Shown here: positions 43,373 to 51,696 of the stretch, one piece after another | How the letters are laid out: every line of letters begins with the position of its first letter | Numbering within the stretch: position 1 is the stretch's first letter | Origin: Halobellus captivus | GTDB taxonomy: Archaea; Halobacteriota; Halobacteria; Halobacteriales; Haloferacaceae | NCBI RefSeq assembly: GCF_003697845.1 | Contig: NZ_RDQE01000015.1 | Span: 1-64,000 of the forward strand | DNA length: 64,000 nucleotides | Direction: 5' to 3' | Program-made: the position numbers and the translations under genes | Notes under the pieces: model-generated | What the model saw: only the letters and a program-made list of their open reading frames with translations | Database searches by the model: none | Told to the model about the DNA's origin: nothing

Positions 43373-43427
43373 AGCAGGAGCGAACGATCAACCACTCCCG
43401 GTGCGTCGGCGTTTCGAGGTGTTCGAG

Positions 43428-43919
43428 ATGCACATGGTAATTTACGCTCTGGTAGAAGAATCGACCCACGACGACGCACTGGCCAGCGGAAAGTCGGTGT
43501 TCGACCGCCTGGTCGGCGCGGACCCACACGCCGGCGCTGTCTTCGACTACCACGTGACGTTCGATGAGGAGGACACGTCCGTTGCGGGGAAGGCGCGATG
43601 GGGTGAGTTACCGACTGCAGCCCCCGTCGACTCCGATGACGGCCAAGACCTGCTTGAGCGTGGCTGGGAGGCGACGAAAGAGGAGTTCGAGCGCAATCTC
43701 GAACGGGTGAGGGAGGCACTTGACGAACTTTCCGATGAGGAGATCATGCGCGACGAAGATCTCGCTCGGCACGCCTTCCACCAGGTCGGCGCCTACGACG
43801 GGCCAACGATCTTCCTGTACAACGAATATGCGAACGGGATCCGTCACCGTGAGCAGCTGGATCGAGTGCTGGAGGAGAGCGAGGAACTCTGGATCGTGCC
43901 CGCCGACGTCCACTTCTAA
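43428..43919 (+). CDS. Cassette protein of unknown function
   Basis: A 163-residue protein starting MHMVIYALVEESTHDDALASGKSVFDRLVG. It has an alpha/beta look with conserved-looking acidic and aromatic residues (FDYHVTFDEEDT, IFLYNEYANGIRHREQLDRVLEESEELWIVPADVHF). It is followed after three bases by a zinc-finger gene, so both share one transcript. The family is known to me only as a haloarchaeal plasmid protein. Confidence 0.6.
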   Translation: MHMVIYALVEESTHDDALASGKSVFDRLVGADPHAGAVFDYHVTFDEEDTSVAGKARWGELPTAAPVDSDDGQDLLERGWEATKEEFERNLERVREALDELSDEEIMRDEDLARHAFHQVGAYDGPTIFLYNEYANGIRHREQLDRVLEESEELWIVPADVHF

Positions 43920-43922
43920 CAG

Positions 43923-44288
43923 ATGTCCCGGATCACAAATTGGAAGCGCGAGAGTCGGTCGCCCACACTCGCATACCGGAACACCGAGACCGGAGCTCGG
44001 GCAGTCTTACACCGAGCACCGGACTCGTACCGCTACAAGTGGCGTGGCGTAATCCTCGTCGACGGCTACCCAGTGTGGTCGCGGGGGTACGAGACGAAAG
44101 ACGCGAAATCGTTCCGTAACGAGCTCCGGGAACGGCCAGCGCCCGAACTGAGTTGTCCCGAGTGTCCGAACAGCGATGTGGCAATCGGCGGAAAAACGGC
44201 TGACGGCGCGAAGGTTCAGCGCTGGGTCGAGTGTCGGAACTGTGGGTACGAAACATCCTCGCGAATCGTGTACGGCGCCGAGCGCTGA
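43923..44288 (+). CDS. Zinc-ribbon protein (DUF7568-like)
   Basis: A 121-residue basic-to-neutral protein. The first 75 residues hold a strand-rich domain (AVLHRAPDSYRYKWRGVILVDGYPVWSRGYETKD). The C-terminal part is a zinc ribbon, CPECPNSDVAIGG...WVECRNCGYETSSR. It follows the previous gene with a three-base gap. Nucleic-acid binding is likely from the ribbon, no more can be said. Confidence 0.62.
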   Translation: MSRITNWKRESRSPTLAYRNTETGARAVLHRAPDSYRYKWRGVILVDGYPVWSRGYETKDAKSFRNELRERPAPELSCPECPNSDVAIGGKTADGAKVQRWVECRNCGYETSSRIVYGAER

Positions 44289-44314
44289 TTGATAGGAGCG
44301 TATCTGCGGTGACG

Positions 44315-44341
44315 TTTATTTTGGGCCGGAATGGGTGGCCC
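44315..44341 (+). promoter_or_regulatory. Covarying hairpin leader, copy 9
   Basis: GTTTATTTT then GGGCC (44323-44327) / GGCCC (44337-44341), loop GGAATGGGT; 24 bases before the ATG at 44366. Confidence 0.6.
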
Positions 44342-44365
44342 GTCTCAATCGGGCCAGATTCACAG

Positions 44366-44761
44366 ATGAGTCTGGAAGTCATCGACCGCCACAGCGAAGC
44401 ACTGTTCGAGTTCCTCTGGTGTCCCGTCTGCGGGCACGAGATATTCAGTCACATTCCGTTCGAAGGTGTGTTCTGCAAGAACTGCAACACACAGGTCGAA
44501 CTCCAAGAATCCCGAGAGACACGCGGCTACGAGGAGGCCGTGCTCGCCTGCTTCGACACCCACTCAACGTGGAACCTCCACGTCGACGAAAAGCTCCGTC
44601 GCGATCTACCCGATGGGTCGGCACGGGTGAAGATCCTCGGCGCACCGGGTGCCTACGAGGTCGACTGGTGGAGTCCAGCACCCGGCGATGACTGGCAGCC
44701 GGTCGAGCGTGGTGAATTCGATGAGGTCGACGAACCAGCCGATATCTCCCATCTCGCGTAG
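44366..44761 (+). CDS. Zinc-ribbon cassette protein (DUF7567-like)
   Basis: A 131-residue protein with an N-terminal zinc ribbon (LWCPVCGHEIFSHIPFEGVFCKNCNTQVEL) and a C-terminal acidic domain with strands (SARVKILGAPGAYEVDWWSPAPGDDWQPVERGEF). ATG 44366 is placed 24 bases behind leader copy 9. The function is unknown. Confidence 0.62.
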   Translation: MSLEVIDRHSEALFEFLWCPVCGHEIFSHIPFEGVFCKNCNTQVELQESRETRGYEEAVLACFDTHSTWNLHVDEKLRRDLPDGSARVKILGAPGAYEVDWWSPAPGDDWQPVERGEFDEVDEPADISHLA

Positions 44762-44782
44762 GGGCAAGCAGTCCCTGTGACT

Positions 44783-44812
44783 GTTTTTCACCCCCTGAGG
44801 GGTGCGGGGGTG
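44783..44812 (+). promoter_or_regulatory. Covarying hairpin leader, copy 10
   Basis: GTTTTT then CACCCCC (44789-44795) / GGGGGTG (44806-44812), loop TGAGGGGTGC; 28 bases before the ATG at 44841. Confidence 0.7.
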
Positions 44813-44840
44813 CTCGAACGAGTAGCTCCCGAACAGACCA

Positions 44841-45242
44841 ATGAGTAGACCTAGCGACACACACTCGATTGAACAGACACACCCAGCGAGCGACTGCGAC
44901 ATCGCCTACGTCGGGTATCGGCAGAGCGGGCAGGCTATCGTTGAGAAACGTCCCGGCCAAGAACGGCTCACACCAGAGCGGAGTCTCGCGCTGGTGAATC
45001 ACAGTCCCTCGGGATTCGAATGGGGATATGGTGGTAGTGGTCCGGCACAACTCGCGCTCGCACTCCTCCTCGACTACACAGGTGACGAAGCGTTCGCCCT
45101 CGACCACTACCAGGCATTCAAAACCGAGGTCGTGAGCCAACTGGACTGTGCTGGGTCTGCTGGACGCTGGCGACTCACCGGGGCCGAGATCGACGCAATC
45201 CTTCACGAAACACCCGGCGAGCCGGCCGCACCGTCCATCTGA
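44841..45242 (+). CDS. DUF6166-like protein
   Basis: A 133-residue protein. The pattern VGYRQSGQAIVEKRPG...LTPERSLALVNHSPSGFEWGYGGSGPAQLALALLLDYTGDEAFALDHYQAFKTEVVSQL is that of the DUF6166 family found on haloarchaeal plasmids and in some bacteria next to mobile elements. A second member of the family lies at 46309 with about half of these residues identical, so the two are paralogues within the cassette region. Function unknown. Confidence 0.72.
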   Translation: MSRPSDTHSIEQTHPASDCDIAYVGYRQSGQAIVEKRPGQERLTPERSLALVNHSPSGFEWGYGGSGPAQLALALLLDYTGDEAFALDHYQAFKTEVVSQLDCAGSAGRWRLTGAEIDAILHETPGEPAAPSI

Positions 45243-45265
45243 ATATCAATCACCGAAGGTAACCC

Positions 45266-45544
45266 ATGTCAGAACATACCCAACCATCTCGTGCGGATGA
45301 CGAATCGACCGCAGCCAGTGAACAGACGACACGAACGGAGTACGTCGAACGCAGTGACGTCGGCGTCTCCCTCACCGTGAAGCTTACTCGCGGGACGGGC
45401 ACCCGCGATCAGGACAAAATCGTGGCCAAAGCGAAAGGCAAGACTCTCGAAGACGCTCGCGAGGACATGGAGATTCTTCGGGAGTACATCCACGATCTCG
45501 CTGAGGACGCCCGCCAGATCCAACCCGAGGAAGAAGACGAGTAA
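45266..45544 (+). CDS. Small cassette protein (DUF7389-like)
   Basis: A 92-residue acidic protein. The core VSLTVKLTRGTGTRDQDKIVAKAKGKTLEDAREDMEILREYIHDLAEDARQIQPEEEDE has two strands and a long helix. A regular GTGTRDQDKI segment is the recognisable part; I associate it with haloarchaeal DUF7389 proteins. Leader copy 11 begins 12 bases after its stop. Confidence 0.62.
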   Translation: MSEHTQPSRADDESTAASEQTTRTEYVERSDVGVSLTVKLTRGTGTRDQDKIVAKAKGKTLEDAREDMEILREYIHDLAEDARQIQPEEEDE

Positions 45545-45555
45545 CGGCGGGGGCT

Positions 45556-45587
45556 GTTTTTTGTCGCCTCAGCAGTGACGGAGGCGA
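45556..45587 (+). promoter_or_regulatory. Covarying hairpin leader, copy 11
   Basis: TTTTTTG then TCGCCTC (45564-45570) / GAGGCGA (45581-45587), loop AGCAGTGACG; six bases before GTG 45594. Confidence 0.68.
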
Positions 45588-45593
45588 TCATCA

Positions 45594-45815
45594 GTGAGCA
45601 ATCCAGACGGTCAAACAACAGACGCAAGCGATCTTTCGCCAGAACAACGGCTCGAGCCATCGAATACGCGACTCATCAACGCTGGTATCGTGACGATCAA
45701 CAATATGGAGACGCTGCGAGCCTGCGTCGCCTACGAGAACGCGAATCAGCAACGGGTCCAGATCCTCCGCCAGCTTGAACAGCGGGCCAGCGAACTCCGC
45801 GCACAAGACGATTGA
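45594..45815 (+). CDS. 73-residue protein, paralogue of the protein at 54995
   Basis: The GTG start at 45594 is set by the leader directly upstream. The core LEPSNTRLINAGIVTINNMETLRACVAYENANQQRVQILRQLEQRASELR is shared with the protein at 54995 (NTSLIKAGIKTIPDMETLRECVAYENAHQNRTQILRRL). Two copies with their own leaders, 9 kb apart, point to duplication of whole cassettes. The helical shape suggests a small DNA- or protein-binding factor; unknown function. Confidence 0.65.
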   Translation: MSNPDGQTTDASDLSPEQRLEPSNTRLINAGIVTINNMETLRACVAYENANQQRVQILRQLEQRASELRAQDD

Positions 45816-45835
45816 CCCAACGCCCGGAGGTGTCT

Positions 45836-45861
45836 GTCGGAGCCTCGGTGGGTGGAGGCTC
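45836..45861 (+). promoter_or_regulatory. Covarying hairpin leader, copy 12 (no T-run)
   Basis: GAGCCTC (45840-45846) / GAGGCTC (45855-45861), loop GGTGGGTG; seven bases before the ATG at 45869. It lacks the T-run because it follows the previous gene within about 20 bases. Confidence 0.6.
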
Positions 45862-45868
45862 AATCCAG

Positions 45869-46168
45869 ATGAGCGATCGACCAGAGATCGAGATTCAACG
45901 ACAGACCGCATTCGGTGACGATGGCCAACTCGAAGTAACCGAAACAAGCGTCGAGACCTCGCTTGAGGACTTCGGCGCTGACGTGGATCATCGTGACCGG
46001 GATTCACGTCTTGATCAGCCCGAGGCGTGTGAGTTCGGCGTCGACGATCGACCCGAAGTTGAGCAAACATCCGAGGGAGATCAGTCAACACTCTTCGCTG
46101 ATACGGACGAGGATCAGCAGACCCTCGCTGGCGACGATGCAGCCGCTCGCTGTCTCTTCGAAGAATAG
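45869..46168 (+). CDS. Acidic low-complexity protein
   Basis: A 99-residue very acidic protein (starts MSDRPEIEIQRQTAFGDDGQL). The start at ATG 45869 is preferred to a TTG at 45812 because a hairpin leader lies just before the ATG. It contains FGVDDRPEVEQTSEGDQSTLFADTDEDQQTLAGDD, with motif-like repeats STLFADT / QQTLAGD that resemble sliding-clamp-binding (PIP-like) peptides Q-x-x-L-F. That resemblance is weak. Function unknown. Confidence 0.55.
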   Translation: MSDRPEIEIQRQTAFGDDGQLEVTETSVETSLEDFGADVDHRDRDSRLDQPEACEFGVDDRPEVEQTSEGDQSTLFADTDEDQQTLAGDDAAARCLFEE

Positions 46169-46256
46169 GCTTGCCTCTATCAGTTGGTTGTCTGATGAAT
46201 TGTTATACTGAATTCTAACTTTGAAGCGACGTTGAGGGTCTAATAGCCGGTGGTGG

Positions 46257-46284
46257 TTTTTCGACCCCCAGCAGGGGTGCGGGG
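46257..46284 (+). promoter_or_regulatory. Covarying hairpin leader, copy 13
   Basis: TTTTTCGA then CCCC (46266-46269) facing two GGGG runs (46274-46277 and 46281-46284), with AGCAGGGGTGC between; 24 bases before the ATG at 46309. Confidence 0.65.
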
Positions 46285-46308
46285 AATCCGAACGCCCGCA
46301 TTCAACCG

Positions 46309-46995
46309 ATGGAGACGAATTCGACTACCGACCCACGAGCAGTCGTACAGGATACGGATGAGCGATGTCAGGCGAGTACAGACCGCGTCGAGTACGTCGG
46401 GATGCGTGTCGACGGAACGCCAGTTGTCCTGAACCTCACCGCACACGAACGCCTCTCCCCCCATCAAAGTCTCGGTCTCGTGCGGCATAGCCCGGCGGGA
46501 TTCGACTGGGGCTACGTCGGGAGCGGACCGGCACAGCTCGCCTGTGCGCTCCTCCTCGATTATACCGACGACGAAACTGTCGCCCAGCATCACTACATCC
46601 AGTTCCGCAACGACGTGGTCAGTCAGCTGGTGTGTGATGGCCCGGCCGACTGCTGGCACCTCACCGGGGAGGATATCGAGGCGGCACTCGCTGAATTCGA
46701 AGAGTACCGAGCACTCACGCCAGATGGTGGGACGCCGTCATCGTCACTACCGGCGAACTGGAGTGCGGTGAGCCGGACAGATCGGACAGTCTTCCAACGT
46801 CGGGATATCGACCACTACGTCGTCCTCGCCGAAGGGAGCGAGGAGTGGTTGATCATACTTTGTGCGCAGGGGGACCGGGCGTATCCCGCCCCACTCGACC
46901 ATCGAACACTTCCGGTCGAGAACAATCCTGCTTCAACCGTGCAGGCACTCGTCGCTGAGAGTAACGATCTCGTCGAGCCAGAGGAGGACATCTGA
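46309..46995 (+). CDS. DUF6166-like protein with extra C-terminal domain
   Basis: A 228-residue protein. Residues 28-125 repeat the DUF6166 pattern of the gene at 44841 (VGMRVDGTPVVLNLTAHERLSPHQSLGLVRHSPAGFDWGYVGSGPAQLACALLLDYTDDE). A second acidic domain follows (WSAVSRTDRTVFQRRDIDHYVVLAEGSEEWLIILC...), which the shorter paralogue lacks. The last base of its stop starts the next gene. Function unknown. Confidence 0.68.
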   Translation: METNSTTDPRAVVQDTDERCQASTDRVEYVGMRVDGTPVVLNLTAHERLSPHQSLGLVRHSPAGFDWGYVGSGPAQLACALLLDYTDDETVAQHHYIQFRNDVVSQLVCDGPADCWHLTGEDIEAALAEFEEYRALTPDGGTPSSSLPANWSAVSRTDRTVFQRRDIDHYVVLAEGSEEWLIILCAQGDRAYPAPLDHRTLPVENNPASTVQALVAESNDLVEPEEDI

Positions 46996-47150
46996 TGGAG
47001 AACATCCGACTCTCGCGGGCCACGTACCAACTCATCGAACGCGCCGTCACGGCGCTGGAGTGCATCGGCCGAGAACTCGAGCGATACAACGACCGGCATG
47101 AGCGAACAGCTGGGAAAGACACAGATGAGACGAATCCCAGCGAATCATGA
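46995..47150 (+). CDS. 51-residue helical peptide
   Basis: A short frame coupled on both sides: its ATG overlaps the previous stop (TGATG) and its stop overlaps the next start (ATGA). The product starts MENIRLSRATYQLIERAVTALECIG and is one long amphipathic helix with a polar tail. Strict coupling supports that it is translated. Confidence 0.6.
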   Translation: MENIRLSRATYQLIERAVTALECIGRELERYNDRHERTAGKDTDETNPSES

Positions 47151-47683
47151 CTGACGAAGCGACGCTTGACTACTTCGAGGGCGAGAATTCAGCCGGTGAG
47201 TCTCGCTCGCTCACGCTGGAAGAGCGACTCCTCGCCCCGATATCCCCGTCCATCGGTCTGCGGGTGATTCCCGGTCGCGAGGATCCGCTCTATCTCCAAA
47301 ATCGGGGAACAGAACGGTATCTTTTCCGCGACGATCACGACCGGTGGTTCATCCTTCAACCCTCGGCGAAGGACTCAGAAGAGGCGTTCGTCCGCTGGGT
47401 GTATCTCCCAGCAGACCGGCCCGAACGGCTGGCACAGTCAGCGCTTCGTCGACGGACAGTGACCGGCTATGATTATGTTCAGCGGTCGGCCGCACCAGAT
47501 CCAGTCAGGTCGACGGTGACGGCGATGTTCGTCACGGAACGCTGGCCTGAGACCGCCTACGAGTGTGGGTCGTGTGAGACGCTGTTCGACACGTCACGAG
47601 AGCACGCCCTCCACTGCTGGGACGACCATCCGTGGGTGCCAAATCCTGAACAGGTGCGCCGTCGACGCGAAGCCGACGAGTGA
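47147..47683 (+). CDS. Protein with C-terminal C2H2-type finger
   Basis: A 178-residue protein. The N-terminal part is acidic with strands (RVIPGREDPLYLQNRGTERYLFRDDHDRWFILQPSAKD). The C-terminus YECGSCETLFDTSREHALHCWDDHPW has the spacing C-x2-C-x12-H-x3-C/H of a single zinc finger. Its start overlaps the 51-residue gene. IR41 copy 5 lies 41 bases after its stop, closing this cassette run. Family not recognised. Confidence 0.62.
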   Translation: MTDEATLDYFEGENSAGESRSLTLEERLLAPISPSIGLRVIPGREDPLYLQNRGTERYLFRDDHDRWFILQPSAKDSEEAFVRWVYLPADRPERLAQSALRRRTVTGYDYVQRSAAPDPVRSTVTAMFVTERWPETAYECGSCETLFDTSREHALHCWDDHPWVPNPEQVRRRREADE

Positions 47684-47723
47684 ATTGAAGAGCCGAAGCC
47701 AGGTGTCGGGACCGTCCAGATGA

Positions 47724-47764
47724 TTAACCAACAGTACTGGATTTTTGGGTAGAATGTTGGTTAA
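47724..47764. repeat. IR41 inverted repeat, copy 5
   Basis: TTAACCAACA 47724-47733 and TGTTGGTTAA 47755-47764, spacer 21 bases. Leader copy 14 begins seven bases later. Confidence 0.85.
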
Positions 47765-47770
47765 GAGGTT

Positions 47771-47803
47771 GTTTTTGCGCCCGTGAGAGGGGCGCAGGGC
47801 GCG
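47771..47803 (+). promoter_or_regulatory. Covarying hairpin leader, copy 14
   Basis: GTTTTT then GCGCCC (47777-47782) / GGGCGC (47797-47802), loop GTGAGAGGGGCGCA; 48 bases before the ATG at 47852. Confidence 0.65.
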
Positions 47804-47851
47804 TGATGAGAGCGCTGTCGCGGGTGACGAATTCAATTTCGAGGAGACAAG

Positions 47852-49012
47852 ATGAAAGACCCAGAATCCAGAACCGTGTTCGCCGGCGTCGACGGACGAA
47901 CCGATACAGAACTACCCGACTGGTACCGCCGGAAGAAAACGGTCGACGAACCGAAGTCCTTCGCCGAGACGATTCGTGACCTCCCCCAGGCCGTCGAGAC
48001 GACAGTCGCATACCGGAATCCCTACTCCGACGAGTGGGTCGAAACGGATCGCTTCAACGCCTTAGTCGAGCCGACGAGAGCGCGCGACCACGCGACAGAC
48101 GATGAGCCCGGCGCAGACCCATTATTTCACGTCCCCACGGACAGTTACGCGATCATCAACCCGGTGGACGTGTACAGGCCCTTGGAAGAGGTCCTTCGCG
48201 AGGAGACCATCGACGGGACGCCGCTGGATGACGTGATGTTCGGCGAAATCCGGCGCTACCGGGGCGGTGGCGAGGTCCATATGGACGTGATGTTCGACGG
48301 CCTCGAAGTCCGGCTTCCCGGCCGGGCGGACCCGATCACGATGGGCGTGACCTCCGGCTACGACTTCTTCGGTGAGCACGCAGTCTACGTAGAGGGATTC
48401 GCTCAGGACGGGTACTGCTCGAATTCGATGCGCTCGCTCACCGATAAGGAGGTCATCAAGCACGTCGGGGACGTTCGGGACTTCCGGACCTGGTGGGAAG
48501 AGATTCTCGCACAGGTCGAGCTCGTCGCCGACGACCTCTTCGAATTCATCCGTGACGCCCAGGACATCGACCTCGACTTCTCCGAGCTCCCGTTCACCGT
48601 CACCGAGTTTTACAGCCTGCTAGGATTCCCGGACTATCTCGCAGAGCGTGCTGCCGAAGATGCCGAGGCGAACGCAGCGTCGCCGTTCGAGATCGATATG
48701 TGGACACTGCACTCCGGCGCGACATACGCGCTCACCCACTTCTTCCAAGGCAAGGAGGGTGCGTCGCTGGACGGCTACGTTCGCACGGCCAACGACATCC
48801 TGTTCAACCCGGAGGGCACCATCGAGCGCGTCGAGCGAGCCTACGAGGAGCAGCTGGAAGCAGACGGAGACGACGGGTCCCAGGCGTCGCTCGCCGGCGA
48901 GCGGGCACTCGCGAGCATCGAGCGCGTCAACGATGATCTGCAGGAGAAGGTCGACCAGTTCGAGGAACGTGAGGACGCGCTCCGTGAGAGATTCCAGGAT
49001 GCGATGGGTTGA
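47852..49012 (+). CDS. DUF932-like plasmid protein
   Basis: A 386-residue soluble protein. Residues 80-230 fit the DUF932 pattern of phage and plasmid proteins: YRNPYSDEWVETDRFNALVEPTRA, HVPTDSYAIINPVDVYRPLEEVL, a strand-rich middle (VHMDVMFDGLEVRLPGRADPITMGVTSGYDFFGEHAVYVEGFAQDGYCSNSMRS), then helices. The C-terminus is a coiled coil (ASIERVNDDLQEKVDQFEEREDALRER). DUF932 proteins accompany mobile elements; the function is unknown. The gene is headed by IR41 copy 5 and leader copy 14. Confidence 0.75.
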   Translation: MKDPESRTVFAGVDGRTDTELPDWYRRKKTVDEPKSFAETIRDLPQAVETTVAYRNPYSDEWVETDRFNALVEPTRARDHATDDEPGADPLFHVPTDSYAIINPVDVYRPLEEVLREETIDGTPLDDVMFGEIRRYRGGGEVHMDVMFDGLEVRLPGRADPITMGVTSGYDFFGEHAVYVEGFAQDGYCSNSMRSLTDKEVIKHVGDVRDFRTWWEEILAQVELVADDLFEFIRDAQDIDLDFSELPFTVTEFYSLLGFPDYLAERAAEDAEANAASPFEIDMWTLHSGATYALTHFFQGKEGASLDGYVRTANDILFNPEGTIERVERAYEEQLEADGDDGSQASLAGERALASIERVNDDLQEKVDQFEEREDALRERFQDAMG

Positions 49013-49054
49013 TTGTCGGAGCGGCGTTCACTGAAACGATCCTCAAATAGTAGT

Positions 49055-49609
49055 TTACGTGAGCTGTTCCGGTTCCTCGTTATATTCGACTACTAATTCG
49101 ACATCCTCAGGACCGAGTTCATCGCGTTCCGCTTCCAGCGTCTCAAGAGCGTCTTTGACAGGGAAGAAATCCGGCTTCTCGAGTGCATCTTCTGTCGCCC
49201 AGGCGTATCGAATCGTTCGCTCGGAATCGATAAGGAACACGGCACGCTGCGGGACGCGCTCGTGGTTCTCCCATTCGTCATAACAGACATCATACAACTC
49301 GGCAACCCGCCCGGAGCTATCACTAAGTAACGGGAAATTGAGGCCGTATTCCTCGGCGAATGCTCGGTGGGCGTAGACGCTGTCACCAGAAATTGCCCAG
49401 ACATCGAGCGCCGGCGTCAACTGAAACCACTCTGCATCGCGAATCGCACACAGTTCGTTTGTACAAACAGGACTGAAATCAAACGGGTAAAAAACTAGCA
49501 ACGCAGCCCGATTATTGGCAGTTGTCTCATCCAAGCTGTACTCGGTTTGTTCTCCGTCACGGAGACCTGGAAGAGTAAATGACGGTGCAGACGCTCCCTC
49601 GTTTATCAT
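49055..49609 (-). CDS. Peroxiredoxin (AhpC/TSA, Bcp-like)
   Basis: A 184-residue thioredoxin-fold peroxidase. The active-site segment FYPFDFSPVCTNELCAIRD holds the peroxidatic Cys (P-x3-T/V-x2-C type: PVCTNELC) and a second Cys four residues later, as in 1-Cys/Bcp-type haloarchaeal peroxiredoxins. The later EEYGLNFPLLSDSSGRVAELYDV and PQRAVFLIDSERTIRYAWAT segments complete the fold. It reduces peroxides in the cytoplasm. It is next to HxlR and merA genes, so it may protect against oxidative stress caused by mercury. The start ATG 49609 is chosen at MINEGASAPSF. Confidence 0.9.
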   Translation of the reverse strand: MINEGASAPSFTLPGLRDGEQTEYSLDETTANNRAALLVFYPFDFSPVCTNELCAIRDAEWFQLTPALDVWAISGDSVYAHRAFAEEYGLNFPLLSDSSGRVAELYDVCYDEWENHERVPQRAVFLIDSERTIRYAWATEDALEKPDFFPVKDALETLEAERDELGPEDVELVVEYNEEPEQLT

Positions 49610-49710
49610 GCGCCACAGTAGCACACGAAGAAAGGATAGTCTTGGGGTTAACACCCCCACCTGAATGGAGGAGCTTCAGATGTGGGATGTAATTCACTGG
49701 AGTCCGTACG

Positions 49711-50055
49711 TCAGGAGTTCGCCGTCGCCCACTCAAGAAGCGGTTCTAATCTCGAACGAATCTCATCCCCCTCGTCAGTTAGCGCGTATTCGACGCGTGG
49801 CGGAATTTCGTTGTACTGCGTCCGTGAAACGAGGCCCGCCTCCTCAAATTCGTCGAGGCGTTTCGAGATCGTGGACGTACTCGCAGTCGGGAGGTGCTCC
49901 TCGATCTCCGCGAACCGCAGTGCATCGTGTGCGCCGATGATGCTGACGAGTTGCATCGCGTATTTCCGGCTCAACGTGTTGATCACTCCTGTGAGCGGGC
50001 AGTAGCACGTCCCGTCGACCTCGCACGCGGGCGCCGATGAAGTAGTATCTGCCAT
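49711..50055 (-). CDS. HxlR-family transcriptional regulator
   Basis: A 114-residue winged-helix protein. An N-terminal CEVDGTCYCPLTGVINTLSRKYAMQLVSIIG with three cysteines precedes FAEIEEHLPTASTSTISKRLDEFEEAGLVSRTQYNEIPPRVEYALTDEGDEI, the HxlR recognition helix and wing. The N-terminal Cys residues could sense thiol-reactive metals such as Hg(II) or oxidants. It is divergent from merA, 78 bases between the starts, so it very likely controls merA and itself. This differs from bacterial mer operons, which use MerR. Confidence 0.9.
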   Translation of the reverse strand: MADTTSSAPACEVDGTCYCPLTGVINTLSRKYAMQLVSIIGAHDALRFAEIEEHLPTASTSTISKRLDEFEEAGLVSRTQYNEIPPRVEYALTDEGDEIRSRLEPLLEWATANS

Positions 50056-50133
50056 AGCTTCGTGGCCTCCAACCTACTCTATAGCTTTGGACTCTGGAGT
50101 ATAATAACTTTCCGTCGTAAAGTATAGACACAA

Positions 50134-51693
50134 ATGACCCACACGTCCGACTATGATCTCGTGATCCTCGGCGGCGGAGCCGCTGCCTTCGCCGCCATCA
50201 CCGAAGCGAGCCGGAGAGATCTCTCGACGGCGATAGTGAACGCGGGACTACCAATCGGCGGGACCTGCGTGAACGTCGGCTGTGTCCCGAGCAAGCATCT
50301 GCTCGCCGTCGCCGAGAGCGGCGCTGCAGCGTCGGAGAATCCTTTCGATGCCGTCACATATCCCGAGGCACCGACCATCGACTGGGCCGATGCACTCGAT
50401 GGGACCGACGAACTCGTCGAGCGGTTCCGGCAGCAGAACTACGTCGACGTCGCCGAGCACTTCGAGACCGACATCTACGAGGGCTACGGCCAGCTGGTCG
50501 ACAGCGAGGGACGCAGTCCCTCGGGCAACCGGAACGCGACGCGTTCCGGTGACGACACGACCATCGAGGTCGTCGACGGTCCCGACAAAGGGACCCGAAC
50601 CACCGGCGAGAAGGCTCTCGTCGCGACGGGGAGTTCGCCCTGGGCACCGCCCATCGACGGCCTCGACGACGTCGACTACTACACCAGTGAGACGATCCTC
50701 GAAGAACGCGACCTTCCCGAGAGTATCGTGATGCTCGGCGGTGGGTACATTGCCCTCGAATGGGGTCAGATTCTTCACCGCGTCGGCGTCGACGTGACGA
50801 TCCTCCAGCGCTCCGAGCGCGTCCTCTCGGATATGGAAGGCCAACTCGCTCAGGAGCTCCAGCGGGCCCTCCACGAGGAGGGTATCGACATCGTGACCGG
50901 CAACGACTTCAAACGAGTTCGGACCGCAGCGACCGACGGCAGCTCCCAGCCGAGCCAGCAGGACGTCACGGTGGAGACCGTCGTCGATGGCGAGGAGCGA
51001 GCGGTCACCGCCGAGGCGCTGTTCGTCGCAACTGGAGTCCAGCCCAATAGCGAAAATATCGGTCTAGAGAGGGTGGGCGTCGAGACGGAGCCTGACGGGG
51101 CGATCCGCGTCGACGAGTACTTCCAGACCACAAATCCCGACATCTACGCGGCGGGCGACGTAATCGGCGAGCCCGAACTGGAGACGGTCGCCGCCAAGGA
51201 GGGCAACCACGCCGTCAAGAACGCCTTCGGCAGCGCGGAGCTACGCTCCGTGGGCCGTTCGAGCGGGCAGAGCCCGCGAGAAGACTACGAAGGTGTCACC
51301 ATCGACTACGACACCGTCCCGGCGGTCGTCTTCACCAGCCCCGAGGTCGCAGCCGTCGGGACGACAGAGCGCGAGTATATGAACAAACACGGCATCTGTT
51401 CCTGCCGGACAGTTCAGATGGAGGACGTACCGCGGGCGAAAGCCGTCAGCAACACGGATGGGCTCGTCCAGGTCGTCAAACACCACGAGACCGACGAGAT
51501 CGTCGGCGTCCACATAGTCGGGCCTCGTGCCGCAGACATGATCATGGAAGCGACGTTGGCGGTGAAGTTCGGCCTGACCGTCGACGACATCATCGATACG
51601 GTTCACCCCTTCCCGACGTTCTCCGAGGCGTTCAAACAAGCCTGTCAGGCCTTCCGCCGGGATACGTCCAAGATGAGCTGCTGTATCGAGTGA
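50134..51693 (+). CDS. merA: Mercury(II) reductase
   Basis: A 519-residue FAD/NAD(P)H-dependent disulfide oxidoreductase. GGGAAAFAAITEA is the FAD motif, GGTCVNVGCVPSK carries the redox Cys45/Cys50 pair, GGGYIALEWGQILHRVG is the NAD(P)H motif, and HPFPTFSEAFKQACQAFRRD is the dimer-interface helix. The C-terminal Cys516-Cys517 (MSCCIE) is the Hg-delivering pair specific to MerA. It reduces Hg2+ to volatile Hg0 in the cytoplasm. There is no N-terminal HMA domain; a separate HMA protein is encoded at 54862. HxlR and an ArsR-like gene flank it. Confidence 0.95.
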   Translation: MTHTSDYDLVILGGGAAAFAAITEASRRDLSTAIVNAGLPIGGTCVNVGCVPSKHLLAVAESGAAASENPFDAVTYPEAPTIDWADALDGTDELVERFRQQNYVDVAEHFETDIYEGYGQLVDSEGRSPSGNRNATRSGDDTTIEVVDGPDKGTRTTGEKALVATGSSPWAPPIDGLDDVDYYTSETILEERDLPESIVMLGGGYIALEWGQILHRVGVDVTILQRSERVLSDMEGQLAQELQRALHEEGIDIVTGNDFKRVRTAATDGSSQPSQQDVTVETVVDGEERAVTAEALFVATGVQPNSENIGLERVGVETEPDGAIRVDEYFQTTNPDIYAAGDVIGEPELETVAAKEGNHAVKNAFGSAELRSVGRSSGQSPREDYEGVTIDYDTVPAVVFTSPEVAAVGTTEREYMNKHGICSCRTVQMEDVPRAKAVSNTDGLVQVVKHHETDEIVGVHIVGPRAADMIMEATLAVKFGLTVDDIIDTVHPFPTFSEAFKQACQAFRRDTSKMSCCIE

Positions 51694-51696
51694 GCC

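Noticed and set aside
45812-45868. TTG start for the acidic protein ending at 46168
   Set aside because: A hairpin leader with perfect stem lies inside this stretch and an ATG follows seven bases later at 45869.
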